Positions 1 through 7,654 of a stretch of 64,000 nucleotides of DNA are shown here, piece by piece. The stretch comes from Reyranella sp. GTDB taxonomy: Bacteria > Pseudomonadota > Alphaproteobacteria > Reyranellales > Reyranellaceae. How positions within the stretch are numbered: position 1 is the first letter of the stretch; every line of letters begins with the position of its first letter. The notes under the pieces were generated by a model. That model did no database searches. It saw only the letters and a list, made by a program, of their open reading frames with translations, and was not told the DNA's origin. The stretch is taken from NCBI RefSeq assembly GCF_004297405.1, contig NZ_SCVC01000032.1:124001-188000 (forward strand). The letters run 5' to 3'. A program made the translations under genes and the position numbers.

Positions 1-543
1 GGTCACGCTGCCGCGTTCGAGATCGACATCGCGCACTGCGGTGTTCGCATGGAGTCGCACACGGGGCTGGCCGCTGAGGTGGCGGACGAGGCCGGCCACG
101 ATGTCCTGGGCGAACAGCACACCTCCGGTATCCAGCCAGAAGGCGCGTTCGACCCCTTTGGTATCGAGCAGGGGAAAGCGGCGCGGCAGATCGCCGACCG
201 GTATCTCGGTCATCGACCTGCCAATACCGGCCAGCACCGTGGCAGAACGTTCGGCCCAGTTCGCGCCATTGCCGTTCAGCGCCAAGGTTCCGGTCGGTGC
301 GTAGAAACGTTGGCCAAGGTCACCCCAGAGCAGATCCCAGGCCGCGAATGCCTCGTCGATCATGCGCGCGTAGCCGGCGTGATCGCCGTAGGGATGGCGG
401 ATGAGCCGATGCTGATCCACCGACGATGCGAGTGGATTGGGTAACGGTCCCTGCTCGAACAGGTCGACTTCATGCCCTTCACGAGCCAGACCCCAGGCAG
501 TGCTGAGGCCCATGATACCGCCGCCGACAATGATCGTTTTCAT
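1..543 (-). CDS. FAD-dependent oxidoreductase (DAO/sarcosine oxidase-like), 3' part beyond the window
   Basis: The first 181 codons of a flavoprotein run off the left edge. The protein starts with MKTIIVGGGIMGLSTAWGL, a Rossmann ADP-binding motif (GGGIMG) at residues 7-12 followed by an acidic strand end (DLFEQ). Residues around 45-60 (SVDQHRLIRHPYGDHAGY) resemble the substrate/flavin region of monomeric sarcosine or N-methyl-amino-acid oxidases. These enzymes oxidise secondary amines or amino acids with covalent or tight FAD and release peroxide; the substrate here cannot be told. The ATG at 543 is immediately in front of the nucleotide-binding strand, so the start is well supported. About half of a usual 370-390 residue protein is visible. 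Confidence 0.85.
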   Translation of the reverse strand, partial: MKTIIVGGGIMGLSTAWGLAREGHEVDLFEQGPLPNPLASSVDQHRLIRHPYGDHAGYARMIDEAFAAWDLLWGDLGQRFYAPTGTLALNGNGANWAERSATVLAGIGRSMTEIPVGDLPRRFPLLDTKGVERAFWLDTGGVLFAQDIVAGLVRHLSGQPRVRLHANTAVRDVDLERGSVT

Positions 544-752
544 AACGCCTGAACCAAATAGGATTGGGATGCGTATAGAGTCCTGTCGATCACCGTTAGC
601 GGATAAGCTCGCCGACGACCTCTAGCATCCAACATTGGCCAAATTTGCACGAAATGACGTTCAGGTCTGCCTTCCCAATTTGAAAATTGTATTGCCTTAG
701 GCGTTGATGTCGTCGAGGTTTACACAACCGTAGAGTAGTAGAGGGGGTAAAC

Positions 753-1343
753 ATGGCAATGACCATGCTGCAAATGTCGGGTGTGCAACCTGCGCCGGCC
801 ACGACGGCCGATGGCGTTCTGCTGATTATCGATGCGCAAAGAGAATATACGGACGGCCTACTGCCGCTCGCCGGTGTCCAGCCAGCCGTCGAGGCATTGG
901 CCGTTCTATTGGAAAAGGCCCGAGCAGCAGGCACTCCGGTGGTCCATGTTCGTCACCAATCGAAGGGCAAGGCGTTCAACCCGTCGTCGACCGGCTACGA
1001 GATCGTGAAGGAACTGACACCGCGGACCGGAGAAACAATCATCGACAAGGGATTGCCCAATTCTTTCGCTGGCACCGATCTCGCCAAGCATCTGACGGCG
1101 CTCGGTCGCAAGAACCTGCTGGTGGGTGGCTTCATGACCCACATGTGCGTTTCCGCGACGGTACGGTCCGCGACTGACCATGGATACATGTGCACTATTG
1201 CCGCCGACACGGTCGCGACGCGCGACCTGCCCGATGCCATGGGCAACGGCACGGTGACGGCTGACGCGCTCAACAAGATCACGCTCGCGGCGCTGTCCGA
1301 CCGCTTTGCCTGGATCGTTCCGGCGGCCACGAAGATCGTCTGA
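753..1343 (+). CDS. Isochorismatase-family cysteine hydrolase
   Basis: This 196-residue protein matches the isochorismatase/nicotinamidase fold. The expected catalytic triad is visible: Asp27 in VLLIIDAQREY, Lys99 in TIIDKGLPNSF and Cys132 in GGFMTHMCVSATVRSA. The family hydrolyses C-N or vinyl-ether bonds (isochorismate, nicotinamide, N-carbamoyl compounds); the substrate cannot be assigned from sequence. The start at 753 follows a purine-rich GAGGGGG box; a second ATG at 759 and a third at 765 are alternatives. It stands alone, divergent from the flavin oxidoreductase across a 209-base spacer, and converges on the Flp pilin gene. Confidence 0.88.
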   Translation: MAMTMLQMSGVQPAPATTADGVLLIIDAQREYTDGLLPLAGVQPAVEALAVLLEKARAAGTPVVHVRHQSKGKAFNPSSTGYEIVKELTPRTGETIIDKGLPNSFAGTDLAKHLTALGRKNLLVGGFMTHMCVSATVRSATDHGYMCTIAADTVATRDLPDAMGNGTVTADALNKITLAALSDRFAWIVPAATKIV

Positions 1344-1353
1344 CGCGAAAGAG

Positions 1354-1380
1354 GCGGCGTCGGCAGGCTGCCGGCGCCGC
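1354..1380. terminator. GC-rich hairpin between convergent genes
   Basis: An 11-bp stem (1354-1364 with 1370-1380, one G-T wobble) and 5-base loop lies between the converging isochorismatase-like and Flp pilin genes. It has no T tract on either side, so it may only slow or insulate transcription. Confidence 0.35.
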
Positions 1381-1387
1381 AAGTCGA

Positions 1388-1573
1388 TCAGGTCGCGCTG
1401 ATCGACTGAGGGATGGCTGTGGTCCTGGGCTGATCGACCTTGTTGCCGACGTGGCTCATGGCGACGATGGCGGCGACGGCAATCAGCGAGGCGATGAGCG
1501 TATATTCGACGGCGCTAACGCCCTCTTCGCTCTTCACCAGGCGGCTGAAAATGCGCAACAAGCGAATCTCCAC
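1388..1573 (-). CDS. Flp/Fap-type type IVb pilin
   Basis: This 61-residue protein has the class IVb prepilin signature: a short basic leader, Gly18, then VSAVEYTLIASLIAVAAI, giving Glu at +5 and Tyr at +6 after the predicted TadV/CpaA cleavage site, followed by the hydrophobic helix. Flp pilins are secreted by the Tad/Cpa machinery to form thin adhesive pili. No tad/cpa gene is present in this window, so it is an isolated pilin copy and would have to use a secretion system encoded elsewhere. The C-terminal tail after the helix is short, as usual for Flp. The 204-base stretch upstream (1574-1777), including an alternating GC run near 1724-1740, shows no gene. Confidence 0.85.
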   Translation of the reverse strand: MEIRLLRIFSRLVKSEEGVSAVEYTLIASLIAVAAIVAMSHVGNKVDQPRTTAIPQSISAT

Positions 1574-1777
1574 GGGAAGAAAGTTTTCTTTGTCCCGCGT
1601 CGGGCGCGATCGTGCCGAACGCGGGAAGGGCCGATATGCGCCCTACTTCGATGAATAGGCTGTCGACGACAGGATATTGACGCCAAACCCTGTTTCAACG
1701 CAGGAATTGTAACAACTTCATCGCCGCGCGCGCGGCGGCGTAGCTCGTGCTATCGTTCCTCAACAGGGAGGCGTGTC

Positions 1778-2584
1778 ATGAAATCAATTCTGACAATGGC
1801 CTGGACGGCCGAAGATCCGTCCGCTTTTGATCTGGCTGCCAAGATTGCGCGTACCTTCGGGGCGCGTCTGATTGGTCTCGAACCGCCGTCCTATGGCGTG
1901 ATGAGTATGGCCTGGGCGGATGCAGGCATGGGGGCGCCGATCGGCGGTGGTCTCGCCGAAGACGCCGAGGAACGTCAGCGCGTCGCCGCGGTGAAACAGG
2001 CGTTCGACCAGCGTGCGGCTGGCCTTACGTCTGAATGGCGGACAGCCGACGACAGTGGTCCGACGGCGATCGGTACGATCGGCCGTGCTTACGACCTGAT
2101 CGTCCTGCCGCAGCCCGGCGCCTTGCCCAAGATGCCGGAGAGCGTGTTCGAGACGGCGTTGTTCGACTCAGGCAGGCCGATCCTCGTGGTGCCGCCGGGC
2201 GTCACCGGCATGGTCGGCAAGCGAATCCTCTTCGCCTGGAACGGCTCGACGGAAAGTGCGCGGGCGATCTCGCTCGCCATGCCGGTCATGGCCGGCGCCG
2301 AGGCGATCGAGGTGCTGAGCGTCGAGGGGGCGATGGTGCCGGGACCGACCTCGGCGGAAATCGCAGAGTCGCTGAAGAGCCACGGCCTGAACGTCACGAG
2401 CCAGCATGTGAAGCCCGGTGCGAAATCGGCCGGTCAGACGATCATCGACCGGGCCCAGGCGCTGGGTGCGGACCTGATCGTGAAGGGTGCCTATACCCAG
2501 AGCCGTCTCCGCCAGATGATCTTTGGCGGCGTCACCCGCGATCTCATCCTGACGTCGCCATTACCGGTGCTCTTTTCCTACTGA
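1778..2584 (+). CDS. Universal stress protein, UspA family (two tandem domains)
   Basis: The 268-residue protein contains two Usp folds, roughly residues 1-135 and 147-268. The second is well conserved: GKRILFAWNGSTESARA opens it and GAYTQSRLRQMIFGGVTRDL near the C-terminus matches the G-x(2)-G-x(9)-G-S/T ATP-binding pattern. The first domain is degenerate in this motif, a common arrangement in alphaproteobacterial tandem Usp proteins. Such proteins are cytoplasmic and accumulate in stress or stationary phase. The start follows a GGGAGGCGTGTC ribosome-binding site. Monocistronic as far as can be seen. Confidence 0.88.
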   Translation: MKSILTMAWTAEDPSAFDLAAKIARTFGARLIGLEPPSYGVMSMAWADAGMGAPIGGGLAEDAEERQRVAAVKQAFDQRAAGLTSEWRTADDSGPTAIGTIGRAYDLIVLPQPGALPKMPESVFETALFDSGRPILVVPPGVTGMVGKRILFAWNGSTESARAISLAMPVMAGAEAIEVLSVEGAMVPGPTSAEIAESLKSHGLNVTSQHVKPGAKSAGQTIIDRAQALGADLIVKGAYTQSRLRQMIFGGVTRDLILTSPLPVLFSY

Positions 2585-2632
2585 CAATCCGCCGCCGGTG
2601 CCTTGCCCGGCGGCCATGCTAGAAACCGCCGC

Positions 2633-4141
2633 ATGACGGCAGGCCCGACCAGGACCGATTTGAAGCGCAACTGGCGCGCGATCGCTGCCGCCGTGATCCT
2701 GGGAGCAGTGTTCGCCGTCGGCCTCCTCTGGCCGCTGTATGAAAGCGCGACGACGGCCGGACCGACGGTCGGTGAGAAGTTGATCGCCTTGCGTACAGAT
2801 CGCGCCGCTCTGCAGGCGCGCGCGGATGGTGTTGCGCGGGTCGAGCTTCTCCACGCCCTTCGTGTCGCCAGCCAGCTCACCGACACGCTCATCGCCCGTG
2901 ACGAGGGCCATCGAGAGCGCGCCTTCGAGCGACTGCCGGAGCGCCGGCGTCAGTCCTTCGCCGAACTCGATGCGCTGAATGCAGCCCTGCGTGACGCTTT
3001 GGAGCGACCGGGCGAGGGTGCACGCTTGGCTGTCGGGCAGGTGGCTGTACAGGCCATGAGTGAGATCGAGCGTTTCGCCGCGGCCGGCGATGGTCCTGTC
3101 GTGCTTTCCTATACTCCACGCTTCGTGCCGCCACGCCATGCCACGGCCGAGCTCAGCCTGCCGCCGGGTCAGTCGGTGCCGCCGCTGACAGATGGCACGC
3201 TGCGCCTCGATCAATCCCGGGGTCGGGGCGAGGGCAGCACGCAGCCAACGGTGCCCCGCTATGTGCCGCCGTTCGCAGCACCCGGTGGCGAGGATCCACC
3301 GGTCGAGGTCGAAGTCGTCGGGCTGCATCTGGCGACAGGCCGCAGCGCGGCACCGATACTGACGATCGGCGCTTGGCGCGGTGAGGCGACCGTCACGCCG
3401 GAGCGTTTGCGCTTTTCCGTGCCGCGGAGTGTCTTTCCGACCGATGCCGCGCGAACGCGCTTCACGACAGGCTCGCTGGCGCTCCGCCATGCATCGCGCG
3501 CGGTGACGTTCCAGCTTCTCTTCACGGTGCTGCCCGACCGGCCCGGTTCCTTCGCGTTCGACCAGAGGATCCGCACGACCGAACTCGAGACCAACACGCA
3601 GGTCTCACCGGAGATTCTGGCGCGTGCACCGGCGGGAGAGACGCGGACCGTGCGGCGTTGCTTCGATCCGCCACCAGGGTGGCGTTTCGACAGCGAGAAG
3701 CGGCGCGTCGTCATCGTCGAGCGGCTGGGGTGGGTGGACGATACGCCCGACGAGACCATGAACGCCGGCGCCGTGGAGTTCGTCACGCCGGAGTCGCCCG
3801 ACCAGATCTGCCTCGCCGTGATCGCCCGGCCGGTCAACAAGGAAGCGCGTACCGCCACGATCGGCCGCTTCGAAACCACCCTCGTGCGCGACAAGCCGGT
3901 CGAGAGTGTCGTCCAGAGCGGGATTCGTGCACTGGACTGGCACGAACCCGCGCGCCTCGCGATCGAGCCTGGCATGACGGAATGGAAACTCTACCTCCGC
4001 CTGCTCGACGAGATAGACCGCGAGTACGGCGGCAAGGCGGATGCCGGGGCGCCGCCGTCCGGAATCCCCTTCCTGCGCATCACGATCGAGGATGATGGCC
4101 GCATGCTGGTCCTGCAGGCCGATCCGACGGCGGGTCCCTAG
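2633..4141 (+). CDS. Membrane-anchored hypothetical protein
   Basis: I do not recognise this protein. From the ATG at 2633 it has about 502 residues: a basic N-terminus, one transmembrane segment at roughly residues 12-32 (AIAAAVILGAVFAVGLLWPL), a charged, probably helical region to about residue 130, then a Pro-rich stretch and two or more beta-rich regions. It is probably a single-pass inner-membrane protein with most of its mass in the periplasm. An in-frame TTG at 2603 would add ten residues and has no better ribosome-binding site. Its stop abuts the stop of the convergent MliC/META gene with no spacer. Codon use looks like that of its neighbours, so it appears native and functional. Confidence 0.7.
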   Translation: MTAGPTRTDLKRNWRAIAAAVILGAVFAVGLLWPLYESATTAGPTVGEKLIALRTDRAALQARADGVARVELLHALRVASQLTDTLIARDEGHRERAFERLPERRRQSFAELDALNAALRDALERPGEGARLAVGQVAVQAMSEIERFAAAGDGPVVLSYTPRFVPPRHATAELSLPPGQSVPPLTDGTLRLDQSRGRGEGSTQPTVPRYVPPFAAPGGEDPPVEVEVVGLHLATGRSAAPILTIGAWRGEATVTPERLRFSVPRSVFPTDAARTRFTTGSLALRHASRAVTFQLLFTVLPDRPGSFAFDQRIRTTELETNTQVSPEILARAPAGETRTVRRCFDPPPGWRFDSEKRRVVIVERLGWVDDTPDETMNAGAVEFVTPESPDQICLAVIARPVNKEARTATIGRFETTLVRDKPVESVVQSGIRALDWHEPARLAIEPGMTEWKLYLRLLDEIDREYGGKADAGAPPSGIPFLRITIEDDGRMLVLQADPTAGP

Positions 4142-5359
4142 CTAGCGGCTGCGCGCCTCGAAGCGCAGGCGGCGCTTGCCGGTCGCATCGTTGAGATCGA
4201 GCACCGTGCTCGCGATTTGGGCTGAGCGCACGGCGTCGAGTGCGTCGATGAAACGCCTCTCCATAGTCAGGGCGGGAGGCGGGCAGGCCATCAGGGTCAT
4301 CGGGCCGGGAACGAAGCGCAGTCCGTCGGGATTGAGTTCATAGGTACCACCGAGGCTATTGCAGCCGGTCGACCCTGAGAAACGACCCTCGTCATCGAGG
4401 CGCAACTGGGGACGCCGCCGCCAGTCGTCGAAGCTCACCTTCTCGCCGTCGATCTCGATCAGGCGCCATTCGGTGTCACGCAAGGCAGCACCCCGTGGTG
4501 CAGGGGACGGGCACGCGCCATCGGGCTTCAAACTCAGAAACTCTTCGATCTCGACTCCGTTGCGATCGATGAACTTGCCGACCACCTCGACATAGAGGGA
4601 CGCCTCGCGCGACGGCGTCGCCTGCACCCAGGCCCGCTCGAGATCAGGCTCGGCGCCACCTGGAACCACACCGTAGGTGCGGCCGGTGAAGCATTCGGCG
4701 AACAGGCCACCGTCCTGAGCATCGCGATACATGCCGCTCAAACGGAACTTGCCGTCGATCAGGTCCGGCGTCGTGGCCTGTGTGAGTTCGACCCCCTTGT
4801 CGTCGATCAGCTTGCCTCCCCCGACTTCCCGGAAAGCGCGCCGTGTGGCGTCGCTGCCGCGAAGTACGAGGCGAACGCCGCCATCCACCTCCTGCGCCCA
4901 TTGTCCGAGGTCGAGGACCGGTTCGGCTGTATTTTCGCGCTTTTCGCGCAGGCGGAACGTGCCGTCGGGAAACAGGGTAAGCGTGGTGTTCGGGCCTGCG
5001 AACGTGCGCGGCGGCTCGCCGGGCCGGCCGGCGGCATGGCAGCGCATCGAACGGCCGGCCGCCGTGAGGGTCGCCTCTCGCGCGCGACCGCGCAGCTCAT
5101 AATAGCCGTCGGTGTAGAGGAAGCCGGTGTTGGTGTTTTGACGCGGCAGCTCGATGTCGGGCTGACCCGGCATGCGCAAGGTGGCGAGATCGCCATCGTT
5201 GGTGAAATGGGCGGCAAAATCGGGGCCGCCCGGGCAGATATACATCACATCCAGGCCGGGTGGTGGGCTCGGAAAGGGCTGTGGCGCCGGAGGCGTCGTG
5301 CCTGTTTGCGCCAAGGCAGGGGCGGCAACCAGCAGAAGGAGGAGTGCCAGGGCCTTCAT
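4142..5359 (-). CDS. Secreted envelope protein with MliC-, NlpE- and META/HslJ-like domains
   Basis: A signal peptide (MKALALLLLLVAAPALAQ, no lipobox Cys) precedes about 385 residues of mature protein. Residues ~30-105 resemble MliC, the C-type lysozyme inhibitor fold (VMYICPGGPDFAAHF, then MRCHA). Residues ~110-270 resemble NlpE/CutF modules (LTLFPDGTFRLRE; FRLSGMYRDAQDGGLF). The C-terminal ~110 residues are a META/HslJ domain (LRDTEWRLIEIDGEKV; FSGSTGCNSLGGTY; PMTLMACPPP). The likely role is envelope protection or stress sensing in the periplasm. The start at 5359 is chosen because it opens the signal peptide and forms an ATGA overlap with the upstream AI-2E permease, so translation is probably coupled. 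Domain calls are from memory of family motifs. Confidence 0.75.
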   Translation of the reverse strand: MKALALLLLLVAAPALAQTGTTPPAPQPFPSPPPGLDVMYICPGGPDFAAHFTNDGDLATLRMPGQPDIELPRQNTNTGFLYTDGYYELRGRAREATLTAAGRSMRCHAAGRPGEPPRTFAGPNTTLTLFPDGTFRLREKRENTAEPVLDLGQWAQEVDGGVRLVLRGSDATRRAFREVGGGKLIDDKGVELTQATTPDLIDGKFRLSGMYRDAQDGGLFAECFTGRTYGVVPGGAEPDLERAWVQATPSREASLYVEVVGKFIDRNGVEIEEFLSLKPDGACPSPAPRGAALRDTEWRLIEIDGEKVSFDDWRRRPQLRLDDEGRFSGSTGCNSLGGTYELNPDGLRFVPGPMTLMACPPPALTMERRFIDALDAVRSAQIASTVLDLNDATGKRRLRFEARSR

Positions 5360-6399
5360 TGGCTCGACTCCGGGATGCGACCGTCGGCCGACAATAGCAC
5401 GGCGACAGGTCGTGTGGTTTCGAATTGCGCCAGGACGATCAACGCCACCACCATGATGGGGACACACAGGAACATGCCAACAACGCCCCAGATGGTGCCC
5501 CACAAGACGAGGGAGACGATCACGACCAGCGGCGAAAGGTTGAGCGAACGGCCCATGATCGCCGGTTCGATGACGTTGGCCGTTACCACCTGGATGGTGC
5601 CGAACACGAACAGCACGATCAGGAACGGCGTCAGATGGTCGAACTGCACCAGGGTCAACAGAGCGGGCGCGATGATCGCCAGGATCGAGCCGACGGTGGG
5701 GATGTAGTAGAAAAAGAACACCATCACCGCCCAGAAGCCCGCGAAGTCGACGCCGACCGACGACATCACGACATAGGCCAACGCCGAGGTCACCGTCGCG
5801 AGCGTCGTCTTGATACGGATGTAGATGCGAATCTCGCGGTCAATGCGGTCGAGCACGGCCCGCACACGCGCTTCCTGGCCGTCGCCGTGGAAGACAGCGG
5901 CAAGCTTGCGCCGGAAGTACATCTGCTCGACGAACAGGAACAGCGTGTAGATCAGGATCAGACCGGCGACACTCACGACCGAAGCGGCGGCAGCGGCGAC
6001 GCTGCCCAACGTATCGGCAAGGCTCACGCGGGCGAACAGCTCTGAAAGGGTCGGCGTCTGCTCCAGGCCAATCAATTGCGCGCCCTGCTCGATCAGGTGC
6101 GTCAACCGGCTCTCGTAATTCGGGACAGCTTCCACGACGGCGCTGACGTTGCGGCCGATGGTGCGCCCGACGATCCCGAACAGGCCGCCGATGATCAGCA
6201 CCGCGGCGAGCAGCGCCAGCGGTTGCGGCAGGCGAAAGCGGCCAAAGCGCGGCTGGCTGAAAGTGTCGGCCAGGGCGTCGATCATGTACCAGAGCACAAT
6301 TCCCAGCACGATCGGCAGCAGCAAGCCGCGGCCCGAGACCAACAGGAAGATGGTTGCAGCGACCACAATCGCCCACAGGGCAGCACGTTGCAGCGTCAT
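5356..6399 (-). CDS. AI-2E family transporter (PerM/YhhT type)
   Basis: This 347-residue polytopic protein has the AI-2E/UPF0118 layout: two or three N-terminal membrane helices (WAIVVAATIFLLVSGRGLLL; LLAAVLIIGGLFGIVG), a long soluble middle with helical character, and five C-terminal helices. The family hallmark near residues 230-245 (FWAVMVFFFYYIPTVGSILA) and a C-terminal GRSLNLSPLVVIVSLVLWG are visible. Members act as putative exporters or Na+/H+ antiporters; the autoinducer-2 link holds only for some. Its stop overlaps the start of the MliC/META gene by four bases, forming a two-gene operon. Confidence 0.88.
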   Translation of the reverse strand: MTLQRAALWAIVVAATIFLLVSGRGLLLPIVLGIVLWYMIDALADTFSQPRFGRFRLPQPLALLAAVLIIGGLFGIVGRTIGRNVSAVVEAVPNYESRLTHLIEQGAQLIGLEQTPTLSELFARVSLADTLGSVAAAAASVVSVAGLILIYTLFLFVEQMYFRRKLAAVFHGDGQEARVRAVLDRIDREIRIYIRIKTTLATVTSALAYVVMSSVGVDFAGFWAVMVFFFYYIPTVGSILAIIAPALLTLVQFDHLTPFLIVLFVFGTIQVVTANVIEPAIMGRSLNLSPLVVIVSLVLWGTIWGVVGMFLCVPIMVVALIVLAQFETTRPVAVLLSADGRIPESSQ

Positions 6400-6447
6400 G
6401 AGTGCACTATAGGCATCGGAGATGAATCTTGGGAGGTGGCGGCCGTT

Positions 6448-6687
6448 CTAGCCGCGCACGGAAGCAAGGGCCGCCTGGCCGAGCGGCGTCAGCTCGACAT
6501 TATGCTCGCCCCAGTCGCCGCCCTTCTGGCAAACGAAGCCCTCGGCACGTGCATCTTCCCAGACCGGAAAGCGCGGGCAGGAGCTTTGCCAAGCCTCCAG
6601 CACGTCCTCACGGCTTCGTGGCCGGGCGGCCACCCATTCGAGGAACTGCACCATGATCAGGCTTGGAGCGATCGACGTGGCAGGCAT
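6448..6687 (-). CDS. Small hypothetical protein
   Basis: A 79-residue soluble protein (MPATSIAPSLIMVQFLEWVA...) containing a Trp/Cys-rich middle (EAWQSSCPRFPVWEDAR) and a C-terminal LTPLGQAAL segment like the end of a winged-helix or marR-like wing. I do not recognise a function. It lies between the MORN-repeat gene and the AI-2E permease on the same strand, 48 bases from each. The amino-acid composition is balanced, with few Arg/Pro runs, supporting a real gene over an out-of-frame shadow. Confidence 0.6.
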   Translation of the reverse strand: MPATSIAPSLIMVQFLEWVAARPRSREDVLEAWQSSCPRFPVWEDARAEGFVCQKGGDWGEHNVELTPLGQAALASVRG

Positions 6688-6734
6688 GGCGCCATTCTAT
6701 CGCCGTTGGCGGAGCTGGAAAACAGGGGCCGCTT

Positions 6735-7556
6735 TCACTGAAAGCCGCAGCTCTGCGCGCTGACGCCGACCGTCGCCCACCGGCTGCCCTCGCGATGGCA
6801 ACCGTTCAGCCAAGCTCCCGTGAAGACCTGGCCGTCGGCGCCTACCCATTTGCCGTATCCGTTGGCGACATCGTTCGACCAATCGCCATCGTAGCGCGTG
6901 CCGTTGTTCCAGACGCGCAGGCCGCGGCCCTGCATCTTGCCGTTGACGAAATCGCCTTCGTAACGTCCACCGTCGGCAAACAGCAGTGTGCCACGGCCGG
7001 TCCGCTGGTTGTCGCGAAACTCGCCGATGTAGCGGTTGCCGTTAGGCCACACATAGGCGCCCTGGCCGTTTGGGCGGCCCTCGCGGAAGGGGCCAGTATA
7101 GCGACCGCCGCCGGGAAAGACGTAGGTTCCGCGGCCGTCCCGTTCTCCAGCCTTGAACTCGCCCTCATAGCGCGCACGATTGGCGTAAGTGATCTTGCCG
7201 GTGCCTTCGTAGAGCCCGTCCTTCATCTCGCCTTCGTAACGCTCTGTCGGTTTGCCGTCCCGAAGCCATTGCAGCACGCCCTTGCCTTGCGCCAGGCCAT
7301 GCTCGCATTCGCCCGACCAGGTGATGCCAACATTCGGTTCGGCGTTCATGTTCACCACGGCACAGCCGGTCGTCGGATCCTTGATCTCGTCGCTGGCACC
7401 GGACGTGCCCGGCGCGGGCGGCGCACCGGGAAAGGTACGCGGCGGCAAAGTGCTGCCGGGAATGCCGATTTCCGGGGCCGGGCGAGAGTTCTGCGCCGCG
7501 GCTGACGAGGCGACGGCGAGCGACAGCAGGATCGTTCGGAGGAAGGTGCTGATCAC
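6735..7556 (-). CDS. Secreted MORN-repeat protein
   Basis: Starting from GTG at 7556, the 273-residue protein has a signal peptide (VISTFLRTILLSLAVASSAAAQ), a Pro-rich linker, and from about residue 110 about seven MORN repeats of ~23 residues: YEGEMKDGLYEGTGKITYA, YEGEFKAGERDGRGTYVFP, YTGPFREGRPNGQGAYVWP, YIGEFRDNQRTGRGTLLFA, YEGDFVNGKMQGRGLRVWN and YDGDWSNDVANGYGKWV. MORN proteins form beta-hairpin ribbons used in protein or lipid binding; in bacteria they are often exported with unknown roles. The GTG is chosen because it opens the signal peptide; no strong ribosome-binding site precedes it. A Cys pair near the C-terminus (GCH...SC) might form a disulfide. Confidence 0.8.
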   Translation of the reverse strand: MISTFLRTILLSLAVASSAAAQNSRPAPEIGIPGSTLPPRTFPGAPPAPGTSGASDEIKDPTTGCAVVNMNAEPNVGITWSGECEHGLAQGKGVLQWLRDGKPTERYEGEMKDGLYEGTGKITYANRARYEGEFKAGERDGRGTYVFPGGGRYTGPFREGRPNGQGAYVWPNGNRYIGEFRDNQRTGRGTLLFADGGRYEGDFVNGKMQGRGLRVWNNGTRYDGDWSNDVANGYGKWVGADGQVFTGAWLNGCHREGSRWATVGVSAQSCGFQ

Positions 7557-7654
7557 ACCGGCATTGTACCAGAGATCGTTGCCAAGGAACTCCGGCGGCC
7601 GTGTTTCGTTCTTATCCTGCTGCGGCCTGCATCGCCGCGAGGGAAGGTGATCAC

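Noticed and set aside
1720..1745. Alternating GC run (cgccgcgcgcgcggcg) as a Z-DNA or regulatory repeat
   Set aside because: Short and expected by chance in such GC-rich DNA.
4142..5503. Longer version of the MliC/META protein starting at 5503
   Set aside because: The extra 48 residues are Cys/His/Arg-rich, lie in the AI-2E gene and hide the signal peptide that begins at 5359.
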